A program made the translations under genes and the position numbers. From Rhipidocladum racemiflorum (Eukaryota > Streptophyta > Magnoliopsida > Poales > Poaceae), in the NCBI GenBank assembly GCA_036346355.1, contig JAYEVF010000054.1, positions 62,001-126,000 on the forward strand: a stretch of 64,000 nt of DNA, written 5' to 3'. Numbering within the stretch: the stretch's first letter is position 1; every line of letters starts with the position of its first letter. Under the pieces are notes generated by a model. That model had not been told where the DNA came from, ran no database searches, and saw nothing but the letters and a program-made list of their open reading frames with translations. This document shows, in pieces, positions 48,879 to 58,548 of this stretch.

Positions 48879-49951
48879 GAAGCCCATTCCGGGAGTTTGA
48901 CACCGAGTATCGTTTCGTGAATCGGTTTCGTTCGGACGCAGCTTGCAGTACCCCGTGTGACCCGTCATGAGGGATGTTTCGCACTCACTCGGACGTATTC
49001 AAAGTGAGTGCAGAATTGTGCTGAAACGCACAAGCGAGCATCGTAAGTTAATTCTGGGTGTTTGGCACTCAGTTTCGTTTCGTGCATCGCTTTCGATTTT
49101 TTCAGCATAGGAACTCGTCGTTGTGGAATATTTCACGGCGACTCGGACGTACTCGAAATGCTTGTCGAAATGGGATAGGGCATATATGAAGTCCATTCGG
49201 GGAGTTTGACACCAATTTTCCTTTCGTGCATCGTTTCCGTCCGGACGCAGCGTGCAGAACACCTTGCGACCCGTCGCGGTGGGATGTTTCCTTACTCACT
49301 CGGACGTATTCGAAACGAATGAAGAACTGTAGCAGCAATGCATGGAAAGTCCACTCGCGCAGTTTGGCCTACATTTTCCTTCCGTGCATCGTTTTGATAC
49401 GCACGGAGCTTGCAGTACCCGTTGGCACCTATCGCGGAGAAATGTTTTGCACCGACCCGGATGCAACAAAAATGCATGCCGAAATGAGCTTAGGCACACA
49501 TGAACGCTATTCGGGGTGTCTGCCGCAAGCTTTCTTTTCGTACTCGTTTTGGTATGAACTTGACTTGTAGTACCATTTGTCGTGTAGGTTTCGCACCGAC
49601 ACGGATGAGCCCAAATGGCTTGCTAAAATGAGCTAGGCAGACATGAAGTCCATTCTGGTTGATTGACACTCAGCTTCATCTTATGCGTCGTTTTCTTTTG
49701 AAAATCCTTGCACCATACAGTACTCCTCGCGGAGGAATGTTTCACACGACTGCTAAAGATTCAAAACGCATGCCGAAATGTGCTTGGGCATATATGAAGT
49801 TCATTCGGCATGTTTGGAACAATGTTTTATTTTTTACACCATTCTAGTACGCGTGTAGTTTACACTACCATTAGGGACCCATTGTGCATGAATGTTTCGC
49901 TTCGAGCCGGTCGTACTCGAAATGCTTGCTGAAACGGGCTGGGGCGCATAT
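48879..49951. repeat. Shortened HOR (1073 bp), second copy of the two-monomer deletion
   Basis: This has the same junction as 40996-42068 (ACTCGGACGTACTCG at about 49141), carried along by the 7.87-kb duplication. Confidence 0.85.
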
Positions 49952-52900
49952 GAAGCCCATTCCGGGAGTTTGACACCGAGTTTCGTTTCGTGCATCGTTT
50001 CGTCGGACGCAGCTTGCAGTACCCTTGAGACCCGTCAGCGGAGGGATGTTTCGCACTCACTCAGGCGTATTCAAAGTGAGTGCAGAATTGTGCTGAAACG
50101 CACGCTTAACATCGTAAGTTAATTCTGGGTGTTTGGCACTTAGTTTCGTTTCGTGCATCGCTTTCGATTTTTTCAGCTTAGGAACTCGTCGTTGTGGAAT
50201 ATTTCACGGCGACTCGGACGGATTCGAAATGCATGCCTAAATGAGTTACAACACATGCCGAAATGAGTGGGAGCACATATGAAGTCCACTCGATGTGTTT
50301 GCCACTCAGTTTCATCTCGTGCAACGTTTTCGAACGGGCGCCGCTTGTTGTATTCGTTCGTGCTCATCGCGGAGAAATGTTTCACAACAACTCGGACGGA
50401 CTCGAAATGCATGCCGAAATGTGCTTGGGCAAATATGAAGTTCATTCGGCACGATTGGAATGAAGTATCGTTTCGTGCACCGTTTTGGTACGCGTGTAGT
50501 TTACAGTACCATTAGGGACCCATCGTGCATGAATATTTCGCATCGACTCGGACGTACTCGAAATGCTTGTCGAAATGGGATAGGGCATATATGAAGTCCA
50601 TTCGGGGAGTTTGACACCAATTTTCCTTTCGTGTGCATCATTTCCGTCCGGACGCAGCTTGCAGAACACCTTGCGACCGTCAGCGGAGGGATGTTTCCTT
50701 ACTCACTCGGACGTATTCGAAACGAATGACGAACTGTAGCAGCAATGCATGGAAAGTCCACTCGCGCAGTTTGGCCTACATTTTCCTTCCGTGCATCGTT
50801 TTGATACGCACGCATCTTGCAGTACCCATTGGCACCTATCGCGGAGAAATGTTTTGCACCGACCCGGATGCAACAGAAATGCATGCCGAAATGAGCTTAG
50901 GCACACATGAACGCTATTCGGGGTGTCTGCCGCAAGCTTTCTTTTCGTACTCGTTCTGGTACGAACGTGACTTGTAGTACCATTTGTCGTGTAGGTTTCG
51001 CACCGACACGGATGAGCCCAAATGGCTTGCTAAAATGAGCTAGGCAGACAAGAAGTCCATTCTGGTTGATTGACACTCAGCTTCATCTTATGCGTCGTTT
51101 TCTTGTGAAAATCCTTGCACCATACAGTACTCCTCGCGGAGGAATGTTTCACACGACTGCTAAAGATTCAAAACGCATGCCGAAATGTGCTTGGGCATAT
51201 ATGAAGTTCATTCGGCATGTTTGGAACAATGTTTTATTTTTTACACCATTCTAGTACGCGTGTAGTTTACATTACCATTAGGGACCCATTGTGCATGAAT
51301 GTTTCGGTTCGAGCCGGTCGTACTCGAAATGCTTGCTGAAACGGGCTGGGGCGCATATGAAGCCCATTCCGGGAGTTTGACACCGAGTTTCGTTTCGTGC
51401 ATCATTTTCGTTCGGACGCAGCTTGCAGTACCCCTTGAGACCCGTCGCGGAGGGATGTTTCGCACTCACTCGGACGTATTCAAAGTGAGTGCAGAATTGT
51501 GCTGAAACGCACAAGAGAACATCGTAAGTTAATTCTTGGTGTTTGGCACTCAGTTTCGTTTCGTGCATCGCTTTCGATTTTTTCAGCTTAGGAACTCGTC
51601 GTTGTGGAATATTTCACGGCGACTCGGACGGATTCGAAATGCATGCCTAAATGAGTTACAACACATGCCGAAATGAGTGGGAGCACATATGAATTCCACT
51701 CGATGTGTTTGGCACTCAGTTTCATCTCGTGCAACGTTTTCGAACGGGCGCCGCTTGTTGTATTCGTTCGTGCTCATCGCGGAGAAATGTTTCACAACAA
51801 CTCGGACGGACTCGAAATGCATGCCGAAATGAGCTTGGGCAAATATGAAGTTCATTTGGCACGATTGGAATGAAGTTTCGTTTCGTCCACCGTTTTGGTA
51901 CGCGTGTAGTTTACAGTACCATTAGGAACCCATCGTGCATGAATATTTCGCATCGACTCGGACGTACTCGAAATGCTTGTCGAAATGGGATAGGGCATAT
52001 ATGAAGTCCATTCGGGGAGTTTGACACCAATTTTCCTTTCGTGCATCGTTTCCGTCCGGACGCAGCTTGCAGAACACCTTGCGACCCGTCGCGGAGGGAT
52101 GTTTCCTTACTCCCTCGGACGTATTCGAAACGAATGAAGAACTGTAGCAGCAATGCATGGAAAGTCCACTCGCGCAGTTTGGCCTACATTTTCCTTCCGT
52201 GCATCGTTTTGATACGCACGCAGCTTGCAGTACCCGTTGCCACCTATCACGGAGAAATGTTTTCCACCGACCCGGATGCAACAGAAATGCATGCCGAAAT
52301 GAGCTTAGGCACACATGAACGCTATTCGGGGTGTCTGCCACAAGCTTTCTTTTCGTACTCGTTCTGGTACGAACGTGACTTGTAGTACCATTTGTCGTGT
52401 AGGTTCCGCACCGACACGGATGAGCCCAAATGGCTTGCTAAAATGAGCTAGGCAGACATGAAGTCCATTCTGGTTGATTGACACTCAGCTTCATCTTATG
52501 CGTCGTTTTCTTGTGAAAATTCTTGCACCATACAGTACTCGTCGCGGAGGAATGTTTCACACGACTGCTAAAGATTCAAAACGCATGCCGAAATGTGCTT
52601 GGGCATATATGAAGTTCATTCGGCATGTTTGGAACAATGTTTTATTTTTTGCACCATTCTAGTACGCGTGTAGTTTACATTTCCATTAGGGACCCATTGT
52701 GCATGAATGTTTCGGTTCGAGCCGGTCGTACTCGAAATGCTTGCAGAAAAGGGCTGGGGCGCATATGAAGCCCATTCCGGGAGTTTGATACCGAGTTTCG
52801 TTTCGTACATCGTTTTCGTTCGGACGCAGCTTGCAGTACCCCTTGTGACCCATCGCGGAGGGATGTTTCGCACTCACTCGGACGTATTCAAAGTGAGTGC

Positions 52901-53454
52901 AGAATTGTGCTGAAACGCACAAGCGAACATCGTAAGTTAATTCTGGGTGTTTGGCACTCAGTTTCGTTTCGTGCATCGCTTTCGATTTTTTCAGCTTAGG
53001 AACTCGTCGTTGTGGAATATTTCACGGCGACTCGGACGGATTCGAAATGCATGCCTAAATGAGTTACAACACATGCCGAAATGAGTGAGAGCACATATGA
53101 ATTCCACTCGATGTGTTTGGCACTCAGTTTCATCTCGTGCAACGTTTTCGAACGGGCGCCGCTTGTTGTATTCGTTCGTGCACATCACGGAGAAATGTTT
53201 CACAACAACTCGGACGGACTCGAAATGCATGCCGAAATGTGCTTGGGCAAATATGAAGTTCATTCGGCACGATTGGAATGAAGTTTCGTTTCGTTCACCG
53301 TTTTGGTACGCGTGTAGTTTACAGTACCATTAGGAACCCATCGTGCATTAATATTTCGCATCGACTCGGACGTACTCGAAATTCTTGTCGAAATGGGATA
53401 GGGCATATATGAAGTCCATTCGGGGAGTTTGACACCAATTTTCCTTTCGTGCAT

Positions 53455-53460
53455 TTAATC
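53455..53460. other. Six-base junction between satellite and truncated LTR
   Basis: Satellite sequence matches monomer 5 up to TTTCGTGCAT (53454). LTR sequence is recognisable from GGTGAATGCG (53461). The bases TTAATC between them match neither side in the other copies. Confidence 0.75.
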
Positions 53461-54268
53461 GGTGAATGCGTTCCTCGGGTTGCATACAAATAATTTAATG
53501 AATGGAATGCTATTTAATCCTTGTGATGATTTTATTGTCCTTAGGAACCAAGGAGAAGGACTCCCAAACGTCAAGCATGAAGCCAATTCTTCCGGTGCAC
53601 AAGTTCAACTCGAATTCGGCCTCCGGGACAGCACCAATTTCAAACGACCATAACTTTTGATCCACAATGGTGTTTGAGGTCTATGAGTACTGGTTTAAAA
53701 GGTTTCGACGTCCTCTTTCCAACGGATCCGGCCTCACCTCCAAATTCCTACCGAGTCAACGGGAATATGCAAAACAAGTTCGGTCATCTTTCCAAATCCG
53801 AGACAAACTAGGAATACGAGTCCTATTCTGCCATGAATGTGTTTTGGACGCCCCAAGCATGGTTTTGGCCTCTTATTTCTCCTATATATAGCTAGGTAGT
53901 CCCCAAAATAACTTGGGTTATGGTTATTTGATAGTTTAGCCTTTTGCTACTATTTTGAGTCTTTTAGGCGTGCTCAACGGCCGCCTAACAAGCTCCTTGT
54001 ATCGAACCCCAACTTTTCAATACTTCATCTATATTTGCAATTTTAGATTGCTTTTGCCTTGTTCTTGCTTGTTCTTCGATTGCTTGCAGGAATAGATCTT
54101 CGTGATCAGGTTGATCGTGCCCACGGCAAGGTCAATAACCCTCTGGAGTTGGTTTAGCGATTGCTAAGGCGCATCGTCGTTGTACGTTGTAGTCGGATCG
54201 TCAAAGTCGTCTCCACCCAAATCGAAAGTTATCATTCTCATCGAAAGATCGTTACACCCAGTGTTACA
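53461..54268 (+). repeat. CRM-like LTR 1, lacking about the first 111 bp
   Basis: It aligns with 57726-58531. The LTR start present in the other two copies (57615-57725) is missing, and satellite takes its place. The TATA box (53883-53890) and the 3' end (GTGTTACA, 54261-54268) are intact. Confidence 0.9.
53883..53890 (+). promoter_or_regulatory. TATA box of CRM-like LTR 1
   Basis: TATATATA lies in the same context as in the other LTRs. Transcription would start about 25-35 nt downstream (inference). Confidence 0.6.
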
Positions 54269-54273
54269 TCAAG

Positions 54274-54285
54274 TGGTATCAGAGC
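54274..54285 (+). other. Primer binding site, CRM-like unit 1
   Basis: TGGTATCAGAGC lies 5 nt after the LTR end and is complementary to the 3' end of initiator tRNA-Met. Confidence 0.92.
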
Positions 54286-55479
54286 TTCAGTTGATCGGTG
54301 AGAATATCAGTGCCTTAGGTTAGTTTTTGATTTCTGTCCTAAATTGAAAACTACTCCACAAAAATTCAACCTTTAGTTTCAATCTGTTATTTTAGTGAGT
54401 TTTGTTAGGTTTTGATCCATTAGAGTCCATGTTTTAGTTGCTGATCTTTCTTTTCCTTCGCGTAGCTTCAATCCTTCAATTCTGTCCAGTTTGGTGTTTC
54501 GAGCATAACTTTCACATACGAACTCGGATTTTTGTGTTCTTGCACTCTAATGAAAGCTGAGGATATAAGCTTCAATTCCTTCCACTGTCAATCAATCAAA
54601 TTCGGTGATCTTCAAACATTAATCTAGGCGACAAGTTTGCTGCCCTAGAAAAACATCAGTACACCTACCTTTGGGAACCAATTCATCCTTTGTGAACACT
54701 TTGATCCTATTTGAGACTAGCTTGTTGATATTGCTTAGGGCTGCTCTACTTGATACATTGCACAATCTTCAGTTATCATATCATATTATCTTGTGACACC
54801 GAGTTAGGGATTCAAAAACTTTGTTCATACTAGTGTTGGCCGAAAGTCACTAAAAGAAAGAAAAGAGAAAGAGCCAAAAGGCCAAAAAAAAAGGAAAAGA
54901 AAAAGAAAATTGTGGCCGGTCGCACTACATTGAGCAAAACCCTAATTTGTGTTCGTTACTTTTAGGTTGTGCAATTTATTAATTAGTGAGCAATCTTGTG
55001 CCCTTTTTACTTTCTCAAAGCAATAAGTTAGCGTCTCTCTACGACTTGTGCAATAGAGCTTTTGGTGCACCACTTATATTTTATAGCTCATTCCTTGATT
55101 GCACAAGTGCCATAATCTTTGCATGTGTGTTGCCTTCAAATTCACTTATATCTTTGAGATCGGCAACTAGGGTTTGTGAATTCTAGTATGGATCATTACT
55201 TATCATTACAATAACTAGAATTATCAGATTGCATAGGAAATAAATATTGCCTATCCAAGCTCCACATCCAACCTCGTACATTTGTTCGGTCCCTTGGCAA
55301 TCGCTTTATCCAAGCTTCGGAGAACTTTTGACCACGCCAACGGCCGTCAACACCTGCTGCATGTAAGAACTTGTAAGAGCTTTGGTTATAGGCTTGAATG
55401 TTGAGAGAATTGCCACCACCTCCTTGTAGTTGATAGGAACATTATACTTGTTATATTGTTTTCTTTTCTTCTACTAACC
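54286..55479 (+). other. Long untranslated leader, unit 1
   Basis: About 1.19 kb without a supported gene. It contains a purine-rich A/G tract at about 54852-54909 whose A-run differs by one base between units. Short frames such as 54986-55186 recur in all units but have no recognisable content. Packaging signals may lie here (inference). Confidence 0.6.
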
Positions 55480-55489
55480 ATGTTAGGTG

Positions 55490-57289
55490 ATGAGGATTCG
55501 ATGCATCACTCTCCACGCAAAGGGAATTGTTGCTAGTATGTTGATACAAGAAGACCGCCTTCGGTCTATCGAGACCGCTCAGGGAGTTGCAAACACTAAT
55601 CTTGCTACTATTTTGTCTAGACTTGATAAGCTTGCAGGTACTGCCCCCGGAACTTCCAGTCCTCCACCTCATCTTCTAAGCAACAAAAATGGCATACTAC
55701 ATGCTCAGGTACATGTTGATGATGATTCCCTAGATAAGGTTAAATTCGCCATTCCACCTTTTAATGGTCATTATGATCCTGATGCCTATATTAATTGGGA
55801 GATAGCAGTAGACAAAGAATTTGGCAAGTATGATTTGTCTGAAAATGAAAAGATTAGGATTGCTGCTAGTGTGCTAAATGAATATGCATTAACATGGTGG
55901 AAACATATTTGTAGAAAAGAGAGAAAACCTGAAAATTGGAAGGCCATGAAAAGACTTATGAGAATTGATTATGTTCCTGAATATCATTCTGAATTTTTGT
56001 ATACTAGACTCCAATGCTTGAAACAAGGAAATAAGTGCGTTAAGGAATACTATGAACGATTGCAAAATCATTTGTTGCGTTGTGGTTTAGTTGAAGGTGA
56101 AGAAGCAACAGAGCTTAGGTTCATACGTGGACTTAATCAAGAAATTCAGGATGCTCTTATTGATGAAACATATAGTTCTCTTTCAGAATTGGTTGTATGT
56201 GCTTGTAGAGTTGAAAATATGCTTGCTGAATCCTTGAAAGAATCATTAGCTTCATTTGAGGCGCCCATTGTTGCACCTTCTTTTGTAGCTAACATTTTGC
56301 AGAAAAGTGAGCACCATCGAGAGAATGATGTAGAAGTGCATATGGAGAAAGAACTGATCAGTACTACCCCATGTGTAAGTGAAGAGATAATAGTTGAAGA
56401 AACACCTACAACAGCTGATGAGAATTTACAAGGTAATATAACAGGTATGGACTTTACACATGGAGAAAATAATTTTGAAGAGCTAAAACTATCCACAAAT
56501 CATGCTATCGTAGAGCAACTAATAGTGGAACCAATTGCTGATTTTGCTTTGTTACAAGATGATTTGCTTGCTATTTCTTGTGATAAAGAAGAGTTGTGTG
56601 ATAATACTTCACTTATATTCATGACACAACTAGCAAATGGACATGTCACTTTTGTTAACACACGAGACACTTATGCTGAAAATAAACATGTCATTCACAT
56701 CACAAGCGAAAATGATGAGTTGAAATTGATGTCTTCTTTATATACATTAGGCTACATTAAATTTGATGTTCCGTGTGATCTGAATTATTTAGAGGAGAGC
56801 CTTTTTGTACATTCAGATTTGTCATGGTTATCGCGAAATATCTTTTATGTTATTGGCAAAAATAGTGAGAAAGGAGAGTATAAAGCACATCGAGTTTACA
56901 TTTATTCAGATTTTAAACCTCCGTTTGCAATGCAACAATGTCATCAATTTAATAATTGCCATATCACTAATCATGTCAGACCAAGTACATTTGGTTCCAT
57001 TCACAAGTCACATGATAGTTTTCAAGAAAGGGAGGATATGGTTGATAGAAATTCTCGATCCATTGATTTGATTGCAAATGTGCATATCGCTTTGTTTCCT
57101 ATCATTACTAATATTTTGCAGGACAATATGATGGAGTCGAGGATGACTCCACTTCAAGAAAGGGAGGATGATGAGACCATGCTCATCATGGACAGAACTA
57201 ACAATGCATACATATGGTCATTACCAAGTGTTGCTGCAATTATATCAACTACATGGCTTCATCGACCCCACCTTGGCAAGGACCATTAA
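55490..57289 (+). CDS. gag: Gag-type protein, unit 1 (about 600 aa, frame ends at a -1 shift)
   Basis: The retrotransposon gag core lies at about residues 85-245: VKFAIPPFNGHYDPDAYINW, then EYALTWWKHI and the helical stretch to CACRVENMLAESLKES. The remainder (about 250-590) is acidic, with no zinc knuckle and no enzyme motif. I do not recognise it. The start is uncertain: the conserved ATG (MLGDED in unit 2) is at 55480 here, but 2 bases are missing at about 55519 (CACGCAAAG against CACGCGCAAAG), so the frame opens upstream only from ATG 55490. The frame ends at 57289 because one C is missing near 57270, just as the proline-rich repeats begin. The protein would form particles and depend on enzymes from an autonomous relative. 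Confidence 0.8.
   Translation: MRIRCITLHAKGIVASMLIQEDRLRSIETAQGVANTNLATILSRLDKLAGTAPGTSSPPPHLLSNKNGILHAQVHVDDDSLDKVKFAIPPFNGHYDPDAYINWEIAVDKEFGKYDLSENEKIRIAASVLNEYALTWWKHICRKERKPENWKAMKRLMRIDYVPEYHSEFLYTRLQCLKQGNKCVKEYYERLQNHLLRCGLVEGEEATELRFIRGLNQEIQDALIDETYSSLSELVVCACRVENMLAESLKESLASFEAPIVAPSFVANILQKSEHHRENDVEVHMEKELISTTPCVSEEIIVEETPTTADENLQGNITGMDFTHGENNFEELKLSTNHAIVEQLIVEPIADFALLQDDLLAISCDKEELCDNTSLIFMTQLANGHVTFVNTRDTYAENKHVIHITSENDELKLMSSLYTLGYIKFDVPCDLNYLEESLFVHSDLSWLSRNIFYVIGKNSEKGEYKAHRVYIYSDFKPPFAMQQCHQFNNCHITNHVRPSTFGSIHKSHDSFQEREDMVDRNSRSIDLIANVHIALFPIITNILQDNMMESRMTPLQEREDDETMLIMDRTNNAYIWSLPSVAAIISTTWLHRPHLGKDH
57023..57037 (+). other. Internal polypurine-like tract 1, unit 1
   Basis: CAAGAAAGGGAGGAT resembles the true polypurine tract at 57601-57614 but lies inside the coding frame (QEREDM). 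It recurs in unit 2 at about 61282. Confidence 0.55.
57131..57180 (+). repeat. Internal echo of the polypurine tract and LTR start, unit 1
   Basis: The stretch from GAGTCGAGGATGACTC through CAAGAAAGGGAGGATGATGA resembles the true 3' boundary at 57580-57625 (GAGTCGAGGACGACTC, CAAGAAGGGGAGGATGATGA). It recurs in unit 2 at about 61390-61440. Confidence 0.65.
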
Positions 57290-57510
57290 GTTTGCGACAC
57301 TTCACGGCATCCTCTACTTCGTATGCATATACTATGACGACTCCAACTGCATGGTTTCATCGACCCCCACCATGGCCAGGACCATTAAGTTGGCGACACT
57401 TCACGGCATCCTCTACTTCGTATACATCTACTACGAAGGCTCCATCTGCATGGCTTTATCGACCCCCACCTTGGCCATCCTTCTACATCTTTGTCGGTTC
57501 AAGGACCATT
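57252..57510 (+). repeat. 99-bp coding tandem repeat, proline-rich, unit 1
   Basis: CATGGCTTCATCGACCCC-type starts are at 57252, 57350 and 57449, so the period is 98-99 bp with two full units and a shorter third. In frame this gives 33-residue units starting HRPPPWPGPL and containing RHFTASSTSY. The first unit lacks one C relative to unit 2 of the element (61509-61790), which breaks the frame. Confidence 0.8.
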
Positions 57511-57918
57511 TACTCGAGCTCGAGCCCGTCAAATGAATTATCGGATCTAAAGACAAACTTGGGAGAAGATGATGAACTTGAGTCGAGGACGACTCAAATG
57601 CAAGAAGGGGAGGATGATGAGGACATCACTACCATGCATACGGCCATGCCTACAAACCCAATTGAAGCCAACAATATAATACAAGGGCCAATTACTCGAG
57701 CTCGCGCACGTCAATTCAATTACCAGGTGAATGCGTTCCTCGGGTTGCATACAAATAATTTAATGAATGGAATGCTATTTAATCCTTGTGATGATTTTAT
57801 TGTCCTTAGGAACCAAGGAGAAGGACTCCCAAACGTCAAGCATGAAGCCAATTCTTCCGGTGCACAAGTTCAACTCGAATTCGGCCTCCGGGACAGCACC
57901 AATTTCAAACGACCATAA
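57258..57918 (+). pseudogene. C-terminal part of the gag-type frame, running into the 3' LTR, unit 1
   Basis: After the frameshift near 57270 the open frame continues with the proline-rich repeats, an acidic stretch (LGEDDELESRTTQMQEGEDD) encoded across the polypurine tract, and then, inside the LTR from 57615, the tail GPITRARARQFNYQ... to a stop at 57916-57918. A polyprotein tail encoded in the 3' LTR is a known trait of CRM elements, where it belongs to the integrase. Here it would be fused directly to gag (inference). The stop lies about 230 nt upstream of the TATA box, so the tail is encoded in U3. Confidence 0.65.
57601..57614 (+). other. Polypurine tract, unit 1
   Basis: CAAGAAGGGGAGGA directly precedes the LTR start TGATGAGG at 57615. 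Confidence 0.82.
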
Positions 57919-58531
57919 CTTTTGATCCACAATGGTGTTTGAGGTCTATGAGTACTGGTTTAAAAGGTTTCGACGTCCTCTTTCCAACGGATCCGGCCTC
58001 ACCTCCAAATTCCTACCGAGTCAACGGGAATATGCAAAACAAGTTCGGTCATCTTTCCAAATCCGAGACAAACTAGGAATACGAGTCCTATTCTGCCATG
58101 AATGTGTTTTGGACGCCCCAAGCATGGTTTTGGCCTCTTATTTCTCCTATATATAGCTAGGTAGTCCCCAAAATAACTTGGGTTATGGTTATTTGATAGT
58201 TTAGCCTTTTGCTACTATTTTGAGTCTTTTAGACGTGCTCAACGGCCGCCTAACAAGCTCCTTGTATCGAACCCCAACTTTTCAATACTTCATCTATATT
58301 TGCAATTTTAGATTGCTTTTGCCTTGTTCTTGCTTGTTCTTCGATTGCTTGCAGGAATAGATCTTCGTGATCAGGTTGATCGTGCCCACGGCAAGGTCAA
58401 TAACCCTCTGGAGTTGGTTTAGCGATTGCTAAGGCGCATCGTCGTTATGCGTTGTAGTCGGATCGCCAAAGTCGTCTCCACCCAAATCGAAAGTTATCAT
58501 TCTCATCGAAAGATCGACACCCAGTGTTACA
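57615..58531 (+). repeat. CRM-like LTR 2 (complete, 917 bp)
   Basis: It starts TGATGAGGACATC right after the polypurine tract and ends GTGTTACA, 5 nt before the PBS. It is shared as the 3' LTR of unit 1 and 5' LTR of unit 2. It differs from LTR 3 by only a few substitutions and 1-2-base indels (for example near 58173, 58267, 58446, 58466 and 58517). It contains the coding tail (to 57918), a further open frame at 57932-58156 conserved in all three LTRs but probably incidental, and the TATA box. Confidence 0.9.
58148..58155 (+). promoter_or_regulatory. TATA box of CRM-like LTR 2
   Basis: TATATATA lies 533 nt into the LTR, followed by GCTAGGTAGTCCCC. It is conserved in all three LTRs. Confidence 0.65.
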
Positions 58532-58536
58532 TCAAG

Positions 58537-58548
58537 TGGTATCAGAGC
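58537..58548 (+). other. Primer binding site, CRM-like unit 2
   Basis: TGGTATCAGAGC lies 5 nt after the LTR end (initiator tRNA-Met type). Confidence 0.92.

Larger units (their letters stand above)
43980..51860. repeat. Segmental duplication unit B, directly adjacent to A (about 7.88 kb)
   Basis: This is the direct tandem partner of 36120-43980. The last shared private variant is GAAATGAGCTTGGGC (43945 in A, 51828 in B). Downstream, 51980 (GAAATGGGATAGGG) no longer matches 44100 (GAAATGGGTAGGG). The residual differences are mainly patches of small indels, at 37065-38470 in A and at 48160-48480, 49998-50040 and 50630-50690 in B. Confidence 0.85.
20167..53454. repeat. Satellite array, 9-monomer higher-order repeat of about 1,405 bp, 24 copies plus a partial
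   Basis: All monomers are in one orientation. Using the landmark GAAGCCCATTCC, HOR copies start at 20167, 21556, 22964, 24367, 25771, 27178, 28583, 29988, 31396, 32803, 34209, 35617, 37022, 38408, 39594, 40996, 42069, 43477, 44882, 46287, 47477, 48879, 49952, 51359 and 52757 (partial). Twenty copies are 1386-1408 bp and four are shortened. Monomers within one HOR are clearly diverged, while the same monomer in different HOR copies is almost identical. The 156-bp unit and flanking chromovirus/CRM-like elements suggest a grass centromeric satellite, which I cannot name. Because 156 is divisible by 3, long spurious frames run through it, and I regard none as coding. Confidence 0.95.

Noticed and set aside
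20167..53454. Hundreds of recurring frames of 60-139 codons in all six frames of the satellite.
   Set aside because: They follow from a monomer length near 156 bp (divisible by 3) with few stops. They occur on both strands, overlap each other, and break freely at monomer indels. No domain is recognisable.
20167..53454. Possible CENP-B box in the satellite.
   Set aside because: I looked for TTCG-4N-A-2N-CGGG and its complement. The nearest strings (TTCGGTTCGAGCCGG and CCCGTCGCGG) lack required positions.
20167..53454. CRISPR-like array.
   Set aside because: The repeats are contiguous satellite monomers of about 156 bp with no unique spacers.
54274..54285. tRNA fragment suggested by TGGTATCAGAGC.
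   Set aside because: It is the primer binding site next to an LTR end. No cloverleaf surrounds it here or at 58537, 62801 or 16678.
57932..58156. 74-codon frame in the CRM-like LTR, conserved in all three LTRs.
   Set aside because: It ends over the TATA box and is conserved only as far as the LTRs are identical. There are no recognisable features, so I mention it under the LTR and do not call it a gene.
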